Below, piece after piece: positions 6,354-11,652 of a DNA stretch of 11,652 nt (its first letter is position 1; each line of letters starts with the position of its first letter). A model generated the notes under the pieces. That model saw nothing but the letters and a program-made list of their open reading frames with translations, had not been told where the DNA came from and did not search any database. The DNA is from Rickettsiales bacterium. GTDB taxonomy: Bacteria; Pseudomonadota; Alphaproteobacteria; Rs-D84. Made by a program: the position numbers and the translations under genes. The stretch spans positions 1-11,652 of the forward strand of contig JAIRLP010000030.1 of assembly GCA_031259365.1 (NCBI GenBank). Reading direction: 5' to 3'.

Positions 6354-6382
6354 TTTACTTAAAAATTAATATTGAATACAAT
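6354..6382 (+). promoter_or_regulatory. Putative promoter of the H1-like/EF-hand gene
   Basis: TTTACT (6354-6359), 17-nt spacer, TACAAT (6377-6382, five of six matches). Predicted start near 6389, about 22 nt before the ATG, leaving room for the Shine-Dalgarno AGGAAAG. It lies downstream of the HU terminator, so this gene is probably transcribed independently. Confidence 0.5.
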
Positions 6383-6410
6383 TATAGGGTCGAACAAAAA
6401 GGAAAGAAAA

Positions 6411-6989
6411 ATGGCTCAAAAACCAGTTAAAAAAACTGTTGCTAAAAAAGCACCTGCAAAGAAAGCAGTTGCCAAAGTGGCTGCAAAACCAGCTGTGAAA
6501 AAAGCGCCTGCTAAGAAAGCTGCTGCTAAAAAAGTTGCCCCTGTGAAAGCAGTTGCCAAACCTGCAGTAGAAGCAGTTATGGCTGCACCAGCTGCTGCAC
6601 CTTGTGCACAGGATTGTGGTTGCGGTTGTAACAGTGGCAAAAAATGCCGTTGCGGTGGATTCGGTCGTTTCTTGAAGAAATTGGTAATCTTTTTGGTTAT
6701 CTTTGCTTTGGGTTTTGCGACTGCAAAATTCTGCACAATGCATAAATTCCACAAAGGATTTCGTGGACCGCGTGTTGAATTCGTAAACGGTTGTGTTGAT
6801 ATGGCTAAGATTCCTTGCCCAGAATTGGCACAGAAAGTTTCTTTGGCTGATGCAAACGGTGACGGTTGCGTTTCTAAAGAAGAATTCAAGGCTGCAAAAC
6901 GTGAAATGCGCAAAGAAATGCGTGGCGAACGTTGTGGTAACGAAGGTTGCAGTGGCGGATGTAGTCACCGTCCAGAAATGGAAGACTAA
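6411..6989 (+). CDS. Histone H1-like tail + Cys cluster + TM helix + EF-hand protein
   Basis: A 192-residue mosaic. Residues 1-64 are almost only Lys, Ala, Pro and Val in repeated KKAPAKKA-like units, as in the C-terminal tail of eukaryotic H1 and bacterial H1-like proteins; such tails bind DNA or RNA. Residues 65-81 hold six Cys (C65, 69, 71, 73, 79, 81). Residues 91-106 are one hydrophobic helix flanked by FLKK. A canonical 12-residue EF-hand loop runs D147-x-N149-x-D151-G-x-x-S155-x-x-E158. The C-terminus is Cys-rich (C175, C180, C184). By the positive-inside rule the basic tail and first Cys cluster are cytoplasmic and the EF-hand periplasmic. That suggests a membrane-anchored nucleic-acid binder with an outward Ca2+ site, but this is inference. 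ATG 6411 is chosen over the upstream TTG (6372) for its Shine-Dalgarno and because 6372 falls at the promoter. Confidence 0.8.
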   Translation: MAQKPVKKTVAKKAPAKKAVAKVAAKPAVKKAPAKKAAAKKVAPVKAVAKPAVEAVMAAPAAAPCAQDCGCGCNSGKKCRCGGFGRFLKKLVIFLVIFALGFATAKFCTMHKFHKGFRGPRVEFVNGCVDMAKIPCPELAQKVSLADANGDGCVSKEEFKAAKREMRKEMRGERCGNEGCSGGCSHRPEMED

Positions 6990-7005
6990 TCACTGTCATA
7001 AATTA

Positions 7006-7033
7006 AAAAATGCGGCCGATTGGCCGCATTTTT
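7006..7033. terminator. Bidirectional terminator between convergent genes
   Basis: Perfect 12-bp stem 7006-7017 / 7022-7033 with loop GATT; the GC core GCGGCC/GGCCGC is flanked by A and T runs on the two sides, so it can end transcripts from both the H1-like gene (+) and the smpB unit (-). The loop sequence GATT is the same as in the HU terminator. Confidence 0.85.
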
Positions 7034-7123
7034 ATATCATATTATGGCACAGACAGTCTATTGCAATCAGATGGTCTATTCTAAATAGATGATCCATCAG
7101 GATCAGTGATATTCTGTGGTTTC

Positions 7124-7525
7124 TTATTTAGTGTTTTTTTGTTTTTCTTTATTGCCGCGCTTCAAAAAACATCTGTTGGCATTTTCCCAATCCTGGAATG
7201 CCTGATTATATTCCGCCTGGGATGTTTCAGTGGTGCCACATGTTTCGACCATCCGTTCCAGTTTATTTATAAATTGGGAATTAACATATCCAATCAGTCC
7301 GGCACCTGTTACAACCTGGGTTAAACCCCCGGTTTCAGAACGCGCAACAATACAATTTTTAAGTAAATTTAAATTGGATACTTCTGCAAAATGTTTGCAC
7401 ATGAAATGGTCTTTTATGCCGTCACAGCCCAATTCGCCAGTTGCGGGACATTTAACAAAACGGATATCGACATTGGTTACAACCAACGTTTGTGCCGGGC
7501 CAACTAACATCTGTTCGACTTTCAT
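7124..7525 (-). CDS. Small Cys-containing protein of unknown function, coupled to smpB
   Basis: A 133-residue protein that I do not recognise. It has six Cys (26, 34, 43, 58, 96, 119), a central mildly hydrophobic Gly-rich stretch (GGLTQVVTGAGLIGYV, 66-81) too weak to be a confident membrane helix, and a basic C-terminal tail (KRGNKEKQKNTK). There is no signal peptide, so it is probably cytoplasmic. The C26, C34 and C43 spacing might bind a metal, but no known zinc motif is seen. Its ATG directly follows the smpB stop (TAA then ATG), and AAGGGGA within the last smpB codons is its Shine-Dalgarno, so it is co-transcribed and translationally coupled with smpB. A role near trans-translation is only suggested by position. 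Confidence 0.7.
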   Translation of the reverse strand: MKVEQMLVGPAQTLVVTNVDIRFVKCPATGELGCDGIKDHFMCKHFAEVSNLNLLKNCIVARSETGGLTQVVTGAGLIGYVNSQFINKLERMVETCGTTETSQAEYNQAFQDWENANRCFLKRGNKEKQKNTK

Positions 7526-7996
7526 TTACTTCCCCTTTAGAATTCTGGCCTTGTTCTTGTTCCACTCTCTCTCTTTAATGGTTTCGCGTTTATCTATTTT
7601 ATTTTTACCGTGACCAACGCCCAGCAGAACTTTTAGTTTGCCACGGTTGTTAAAATAGAATTTTAATGGAACGATGGTTGCGCCTTTTTCTTGCAATTTA
7701 CCAATCAAACGATTGATCTGATTGCGGTGCAATAACAGCTGGCGTGAACGACGTTCGTCAAAGTTTACGATTTTCGCAGCAATAGGTAATTTCTGGATTT
7801 CAACACCCGCCAGATAAAGATCATCCCCACGGCGTTGAACGAATCCATCAATAATTGTAACCAGACCATAACGAATAGATTTGATTTCGGCACCTGTTAA
7901 TGAAATTCCGGCTTCTATGGTATCTTCAATAGCGTAGCTAAACCGCGCTTTACGGTTTTCAGATACCTGTCCAGATTTAATGATTTGACGTGCCAT
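7526..7996 (-). CDS. smpB: SsrA-binding protein SmpB
   Basis: Binds tmRNA and delivers it to ribosomes stalled on broken mRNAs (trans-translation). The 156 residues match the usual length. Family segments seen are SENRKARFSYAIEDTIEAGI, LTGAEIKSIR, the RSRQLLLHRNQI strand-helix, PLKFYFNNRGKLKVLLGV and the C-terminal KRETIKEREW tail that enters the decoding site. The start at 7996 gives the conserved N-terminus MARQIIKSGQVSENR; an upstream in-frame start (8032) would lie in the promoter. There is no Shine-Dalgarno. A promoter TTGCAA-N17-TAAAAT ends 7 nt before the ATG, so the mRNA is predicted to be leaderless or nearly so. First gene of a two-gene unit with the abutting 133-residue protein. 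Confidence 0.96.
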   Translation of the reverse strand: MARQIIKSGQVSENRKARFSYAIEDTIEAGISLTGAEIKSIRYGLVTIIDGFVQRRGDDLYLAGVEIQKLPIAAKIVNFDERRSRQLLLHRNQINRLIGKLQEKGATIVPLKFYFNNRGKLKVLLGVGHGKNKIDKRETIKEREWNKNKARILKGK

Positions 7997-8003
7997 AGCG
8001 GGT

Positions 8004-8055
8004 ATTTTACACCGGAATTTATGAATTTGCAAATCTTATAAAAAAATGATAGAAT
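8004..8055. promoter_or_regulatory. Symmetric divergent promoter sharing one palindromic -35 box
   Basis: TTGCAA at 8027-8032, inside the palindrome TTTGCAAA, is the -35 box in both directions. Leftward: 17 nt then TAAAAT (8009-8004) and, after 7 nt, the smpB ATG. Rightward: 17 nt then TAGAAT (8050-8055), start near 8062, serving the gene at 8079 through an AAGGAGG leader. The geometry is exactly symmetric and matches the region at 5207-5259. Confidence 0.65.
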
Positions 8056-8078
8056 ATGCGGGAAAGAAGGAGGCAAAA

Positions 8079-8507
8079 ATGTCAGAACAAACAGGTGAGT
8101 GGGGATTTTATGCGGAAGCTGGGGCCCGGGCAATGGCCGCTGCCGCCGAAAAGTCCAGTTATGAAACAATTATGCGTAATGCAAGATCTATGTCTGCTGC
8201 TGATTTTAGAAAATATTTTAAAGAAGTTCGCGGTATTCTGGGAGATGAACCTGCTAATTGCATTGTTGCATTCGACAGATTGGAAAAAGAAGACAAAGAA
8301 TCATCCGCCAAGGATGGAACTTCGAATTTTCATAAAAATGTTGCCGTGTTGGCAGATTATGTTCATAAATTGAATTTGACCAAGAATCCTGCAATGGCAG
8401 ACCGTGCTATGTCGGATAAATACAAGTTTGGTCAAGTACGTGTGGAAAGAAAGGCACAAAATAATATGTTGCTGAACAAGCAATTGACGGATAAAGAACA
8501 TTCTTAA
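8079..8507 (+). CDS. Small soluble protein of unknown function
   Basis: A 142-residue protein that I do not recognise. The N-terminus is Ala-rich (AEAGARAMAAAAEKSS, residues 13-28), and most of the rest looks helical and charged, with a segment RSMSAADFRKYFKEVRGILG and a conserved-looking HKNVAVLADYVHKLNLTKNPAMADRAM. It has one Cys, no signal peptide and no membrane helix, so it is probably cytoplasmic. The start at 8079 has an excellent AAGGAGG five bases upstream, better than the alternative ATG at 8046, which overlaps the promoter. It is transcribed from the divergent promoter shared with smpB and ends at a bidirectional terminator, so it is a single-gene unit. Confidence 0.8.
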   Translation: MSEQTGEWGFYAEAGARAMAAAAEKSSYETIMRNARSMSAADFRKYFKEVRGILGDEPANCIVAFDRLEKEDKESSAKDGTSNFHKNVAVLADYVHKLNLTKNPAMADRAMSDKYKFGQVRVERKAQNNMLLNKQLTDKEHS

Positions 8508-8532
8508 AAAATGCCGCATTTGCGGAATTTTT
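8507..8532. terminator. Bidirectional terminator overlapping both stop codons
   Basis: CCGC (8514-8517) ATTT GCGG (8522-8525), one G-A mismatch, then six A-T pairs on the outside (8507-8512 with 8527-8532). The A/T arms include the last base of the upstream stop codon and the first two of the tatD stop, so the convergent genes are packed right against it. Confidence 0.7.
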
Positions 8533-9295
8533 AAATCTTTATTCTTGGGTATAATCTCTTGGTGTTTTCGAATAAGATATCTTCCAATTCATCTAGATGC
8601 AAATTTTTGATGTTGGCCAATGCAACAGCTGTTTCAACAACCATGTACGGTTCACATTTTTTGCCACGATATGGAATAGGTGCCAAATAAGGTGAATCCG
8701 TTTCAATAACAATACGATCATTTGGAATCTTGATGAAAACGTCACGTAATTCGTCGGCATTCTTAAATGTCAAAATACCGCCCGCAGAAAAGAAAAATCC
8801 GCGGTCCAACATCGTTTCTGCCAATTCCCAAGAACCTGTAAAGCAATGCATTACACCGCCAACAGATCCATCCAAGATACGCGCTGTGTCTTCTTCGGCA
8901 TCACGTGTATGAATGGCGACAGGCAAATGGTGACGTCTTGCCAAATCTAATTGACGCTCAAATAATTCAATTTGTTGTTTTTTGTAATCTGCACCATAAT
9001 GATAATCCAAACCGATTTCACCGATTCCCAAAACCTTTGGGTGGGCGAATAATTCATCTGGTAAAATTGCTGTAATATCTACGTTCTGATTCGCATATTC
9101 TGGATGAATCCCAACTGTGCAAAAAACATTATCGTATTTGTTAACCAAGATGATTGAATTTTCAGCATCCTGTGGTTCAGCCCCAGGGCGGATAAGCGCG
9201 CCAACACCAGCGTCAGTTGCACGTTTGATAACCGCGTCTAATTCGGCGGCGGGAAAGAATTCTTGGGTTAAATGACAATGGGTATCAATAAACAT
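8531..9295 (-). CDS. tatD: TatD-family metal-dependent DNase
   Basis: TIM-barrel metallohydrolase of the TatD/YcfH family, linked to DNA repair and DNA degradation. All expected metal ligands are seen: H6 and H8 (DTHCHL), E93 (GEIGLDYH), H129 (IHTRDA), H150 (HCFTG) and D200 (ETDSPYLAP). The 254 residues match the usual length. I start at ATG 9295, which gives the standard MFIDTHCHL; the 30 residues encoded upstream look non-conserved and overlap a predicted promoter. It follows holB on the same strand after a 164-nt gap, instead of the usual holB-metG-tatD arrangement, so it can be read both from the operon and from its own promoter. A cytoplasmic enzyme. Confidence 0.95.
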   Translation of the reverse strand: MFIDTHCHLTQEFFPAAELDAVIKRATDAGVGALIRPGAEPQDAENSIILVNKYDNVFCTVGIHPEYANQNVDITAILPDELFAHPKVLGIGEIGLDYHYGADYKKQQIELFERQLDLARRHHLPVAIHTRDAEEDTARILDGSVGGVMHCFTGSWELAETMLDRGFFFSAGGILTFKNADELRDVFIKIPNDRIVIETDSPYLAPIPYRGKKCEPYMVVETAVALANIKNLHLDELEDILFENTKRLYPRIKI

Positions 9296-9356
9296 GCGGT
9301 CGTGCCTTGTTGAAATATAACTTTGTTTTGTAATATCCCTGGCGGGACAATGAAAA

Positions 9357-9385
9357 ATTATCCCATTTTCGGCGCAATTTTTCAA
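9357..9385 (-). promoter_or_regulatory. Putative internal promoter for tatD
   Basis: Minus strand: TTGAAA (9385-9380), 17-nt spacer, GATAAT (9362-9357). Predicted start near 9350, 55 nt before the tatD ATG. The octamer CAATGAAA occurs three times here (9348, 9383, 9403). Confidence 0.45.
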
Positions 9386-9391
9386 TGAAAT

Positions 9392-9406
9392 ATTGTATGT
9401 TACAAT
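9392..9406. promoter_or_regulatory. Perfect inverted repeat upstream of the tatD promoter
   Basis: ATTGTA (9392-9397), TGT, TACAAT (9401-9406): a 6-bp perfect inverted repeat seven bases upstream of the -35 box. This is a reasonable place for an activator or repressor site, but no known regulator motif is recognised and AT-rich DNA gives such repeats by chance. Confidence 0.25.
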
Positions 9407-9459
9407 GAAAAATTACTTGAAACTGTGATAATTTTCCTGTTGCAAAACAATATTCGATT

Positions 9460-10371
9460 TCAAACGGCGACGACTAGCTTTTTTATATCGTTAATAATTT
9501 TAAATATAGCAATTTCTGGTTCCAAGTAAATACGACTTATGTCCGCTATGTTGCGGGTCGCCGTTGGATATAAATCAGCCAATCCAAAATAGGCAATCGC
9601 GTCTAATAAAATTCCATGTAATTCCACTGATGGGGCGATTTTCCTAGCCATGTTCATCATGTCTGATGCAGTTGATCGCGCATTTTCCAGCAATTCGATC
9701 AATTCGTCATAGATTTCGTCACCGCCAGATTTTTTCAGATTTGCGATATTGCCAAAGCTGCCATTAGATAAACGCAGTGTCGCGGCGCTGATATCTTCTT
9801 CTGGTAAAAACTTGGCACACAAAGTACGCAATTCAGAAATTGATAGTGGGGTTAATTTTTCAACCCGGGCGCGTGAACGAACTGTAGGTAACACATTTGC
9901 CAACTGATGAACAACCAATAAAAAGATTGTTTTTGCGGGTGGTTCTTCCAACAATTTCAACATAGCATTCGATGCCGCAGAATTTAATTCATCCACAGAA
10001 TCGATAATAATACAACGCCATCCGCCAGATGAAGAAGACAACTGCATCTGTTCAATCATTTTGCGGACAGTATAAACTGAGATAACTTTTCCATCTGTTT
10101 TTGGTCGTCCATCTTTGTCGATATTACGTTCCATATCAATAACAAAAAAGTCACTGACGTTACCATAAACCAAACGTGCCAGGTGATGGGCCAGGGTGGC
10201 TTTGCCAATGCCCTTGGTACCAGACAGCATCCATACTGGATGTATCGCATGTTCATCACGCTTGGCCCATGCATCCAAGAAAGTTTTTAACACATCATCA
10301 TGACCCACCAATGTTTCGTTTTCCATTGGATGAGGGAATGAATAAGAAGAGTCTTTTTTTCTTGGTGCCAT
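9460..10371 (-). CDS. holB: DNA polymerase III delta' subunit (clamp loader)
   Basis: AAA+ subunit of the replicative clamp loader. The P-loop-like GTKGIGKA (51-58), Walker-B-like IIIDSVDEL (121-129), NAMLKLLEEPP (sensor region) and the arginine-finger region LPTVRSRA (161-168) are in order. In most relatives the last motif reads SRC; here it is SRA, with the arginine (R167) kept. The zinc-binding cysteines after the P-loop in enterobacterial delta' are absent, as is common in Alphaproteobacteria. At 303 residues it is slightly short. It starts 1 nt after the GNAT stop, so translation is coupled; its stop is TGA. The dac-holB-tatD context supports the call over gamma/tau. Confidence 0.9.
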   Translation of the reverse strand: MAPRKKDSSYSFPHPMENETLVGHDDVLKTFLDAWAKRDEHAIHPVWMLSGTKGIGKATLAHHLARLVYGNVSDFFVIDMERNIDKDGRPKTDGKVISVYTVRKMIEQMQLSSSSGGWRCIIIDSVDELNSAASNAMLKLLEEPPAKTIFLLVVHQLANVLPTVRSRARVEKLTPLSISELRTLCAKFLPEEDISAATLRLSNGSFGNIANLKKSGGDEIYDELIELLENARSTASDMMNMARKIAPSVELHGILLDAIAYFGLADLYPTATRNIADISRIYLEPEIAIFKIINDIKKLVVAV

Positions 10372-10372
10372 T

Positions 10373-10942
10373 TTATTTATATTCCGATTTTAATTTTGAC
10401 CAAAGCATATTATCGTATAACGTTCCGTCCAGATTGACACATGCTTGTCTGGCGATTCCATCCAAATGATATCCAGAGTTTTTTATAGAGCTTGCCGAAG
10501 AAGTATTTTCAACACTGCATTGGCGCGTTATGCGGTTTGCCCCCAGTTGGTTAAAAGAGATATCTTCAACCAAGTCCATGACTTCTTTGGCATAACCGTG
10601 TCCGCGGGCGGACTTTTTTAACCATACCGCTGAAGACTGCAAGGTTTTGGTTTCATCATCAAAAAAATAAAAACGTTTGTATCCGATTAATTCGCCATCA
10701 AGAAAAATGTAGTATATAATGCCGTTTGCTGAATATTTTTCTTCACGGTTCATTTGCTCTAACATTTCTTCGGCGGATTTAGGCAATATATCGGGCGTGA
10801 CAACAGGATTAAAGAAATAATCTTGAGAATTTTCATTTCTCAGCGCATCAAAAATCAATTGGGCGTTTTCCAATACAGGTTCCAGTTGACGTAATTCCAG
10901 ACGTTGCGTTTTGATGATTTTTGGTAATTCTTTGATTGTCAT
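10373..10942 (-). CDS. GNAT-family N-acetyltransferase (RimJ/RimL-like)
   Basis: A 189-residue acetyl-CoA-dependent acetyltransferase. The N-terminus IIKTQRLELRQLEP is typical of the RimJ/RimL branch; the acetyl-CoA loop is R113-G-H-G-Y-A118 after strand SSAVWLKKSA; ENTSSASSIKNSGY (N146 to Y158) is the family's helix that aligns the cofactor; and the end LDGTLYDNMLWSKLK is also characteristic. Substrates in this branch are protein N-termini, amino sugars or antibiotics; none can be chosen here. I start at ATG 10942, whose ATGA overlaps the stop of the PBP gene, rather than the longer form at 10978, which would run 40 nt into that gene. The slot between dac and holB is usually occupied by tmk, so this gene has been inserted there or has taken its place. 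Confidence 0.88.
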   Translation of the reverse strand: MTIKELPKIIKTQRLELRQLEPVLENAQLIFDALRNENSQDYFFNPVVTPDILPKSAEEMLEQMNREEKYSANGIIYYIFLDGELIGYKRFYFFDDETKTLQSSAVWLKKSARGHGYAKEVMDLVEDISFNQLGANRITRQCSVENTSSASSIKNSGYHLDGIARQACVNLDGTLYDNMLWSKLKSEYK

Positions 10943-11652
10943 TTTCTGCCCCCAAAGATTACGCTGATGTTTTTCCATACGCGACCAAAGAACTGTGTTT
11001 TATTAACTTTGTCGGCCGCAACCAAAGGCGCACGAGCAATTGTTCTGCCATCCAGTTCTGCAAAGATTTCACCGATTTTTTGACCTTTTTTAATGGGTGC
11101 CGCGACGGGTTCATCGAAACGAGCCAATACGCGCAAGCCGGTTGTAGGTTGATTCTTTTTCAATGTCACAGCAAACGTCCTTTCTACAGTTGCGGTAACG
11201 GTTTCCTGACGGCCATACCATACAGGAATTTCTGCGATTTTATCACCCGCGTGATAGAATATTCTGTTTGTGGTTGTGCTGTATCCATGGTTCAGCAGTT
11301 TTTTGACTTCTTCTGCCAATGCGTTATGGTTTTTGCCTTTGAATCCATTGATGACCGCAATTAATCTGCGACCACCAACCTTGGAACTGGCAACCATACC
11401 GTATCCGCCTTCGTCAGTGTGGCCTGTTTTCATTCCGTCTGCGCCAGACATGATGAACAACAGTTTGTTGTAATTAAGCGTATGTGTGCGTCCCCATTCG
11501 CGACACCAATCTGTTTTGTAATCATTAAATTCAAAACGCTTGGTCGAAAACAGGGGGTACATATCTGAATGTTTTGATATGACGTGCATTCCCAATGTAG
11601 CCAGTTCGCGACAGGTCATTAAATTACTTGGGTTAGGCAAACCACTGGCATT
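10939..11652 (-). CDS. dacA: D-alanyl-D-alanine carboxypeptidase (PBP5-like), C-terminal part
   Basis: Low-molecular-mass penicillin-binding protein that trims the terminal D-Ala from peptidoglycan stem peptides in the periplasm. The window holds the C-terminal 237 residues; the signal peptide, SxxK and SxN motifs lie beyond 11652. Visible are the NASGLPNPSN segment that follows the active site in this family, the KTG triad element in GADGMKTGHTDEGGYGMVASS, the GGRRLIAVINGFKGKNHNALAEEVKKLL helix region and a PBP5_C-type beta domain (IPVWYGRQETVTATVE). The last residues, FFGRVWKNISVIFGGRK, look like the amphipathic membrane anchor. Its TGA stop overlaps the next ATG (ATGA), so the GNAT gene is translationally coupled. 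It could equally be called dacC or dacF. Confidence 0.92.
   Translation of the reverse strand, partial: NASGLPNPSNLMTCRELATLGMHVISKHSDMYPLFSTKRFEFNDYKTDWCREWGRTHTLNYNKLLFIMSGADGMKTGHTDEGGYGMVASSKVGGRRLIAVINGFKGKNHNALAEEVKKLLNHGYSTTTNRIFYHAGDKIAEIPVWYGRQETVTATVERTFAVTLKKNQPTTGLRVLARFDEPVAAPIKKGQKIGEIFAELDGRTIARAPLVAADKVNKTQFFGRVWKNISVIFGGRK

Noticed and set aside
6366..6968. Long minus-strand open frames rich in Cys, Phe and Thr opposite the H1-like gene
   Set aside because: They are mirror images of the Lys/Ala-rich repeats; no ribosome site or promoter, and the plus-strand frame has clear domains.
1..11652. tRNA or rRNA genes, CRISPR arrays, insertion sequences
   Set aside because: No T-loop-like GGTTCRANYCC context with matching acceptor stems, no spaced repeats of array type and no transposase motifs were found.

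Overview
The window reads as a compact, moderately AT-rich bacterial chromosome segment, most likely from an alphaproteobacterium, perhaps an uncultured host-associated lineage. Three things point that way. The dac - holB - tatD gene order is typical of Alphaproteobacteria (there usually with tmk and metG as well). The clamp-loader delta' subunit lacks the zinc cysteines, as alphaproteobacterial ones commonly do. A palindromic repeat of the alphaproteobacterial/rickettsial kind lies inside alaS. The genetic code is standard: TGG is used for Trp, and TAA, TAG and TGA all end genes. No tRNA, rRNA, CRISPR array or transposase gene was seen.

Layout, left to right. 1-1154 (-): 5' part of an RNase J gene with an in-frame TGA in its catalytic HxHxDH motif, preceded by a 213-nt leader and a good promoter. 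1391-4149 (-): an alaS operon, made of a short alanyl-tRNA synthetase (no C-Ala domain, with a repeat-derived insertion) and, 2 nt downstream, a ferredoxin/thioredoxin-fold fusion protein. 4375-5199 (-): a glycosyltransferase-like gene, divergent from a three-helix membrane protein (5295-5774, +). 5979-6251 (+): HU, behind a strong promoter and a long, highly structured leader. 6411-6989 (+): an unusual protein joining a histone-H1-like Lys/Ala/Pro tail, a Cys cluster, one transmembrane helix and an EF-hand. 7124-7996 (-): smpB plus an abutting Cys-containing small protein. 8079-8507 (+): a small unknown protein divergent from smpB. 8531-11652 (-): dacA-like PBP (partial), GNAT acetyltransferase, holB and tatD.

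The themes are translation and RNA quality control (alaS, smpB, RNase J), nucleoid structure (HU plus a possible membrane-tethered H1-like protein), and a replication/cell-wall operon. The most striking regulatory observation is a repeated promoter design. At two divergent gene pairs (5207-5259 and 8004-8055) one self-complementary TTGCAA serves as the -35 box for both directions. In both cases the minus-strand promoter is TTGCAA-N17-TAAAAT-N7-ATG, which predicts leaderless mRNAs for smpB and for the glycosyltransferase-like gene, while the plus-strand partner has a normal Shine-Dalgarno leader.

Other points of interest are the TGA in RNase J, the selfish-repeat insertion in alaS, the clean loss of the AlaRS C-terminal domain, the 18-bp inverted repeat in the HU leader, and a GNAT gene sitting where tmk is usually found.
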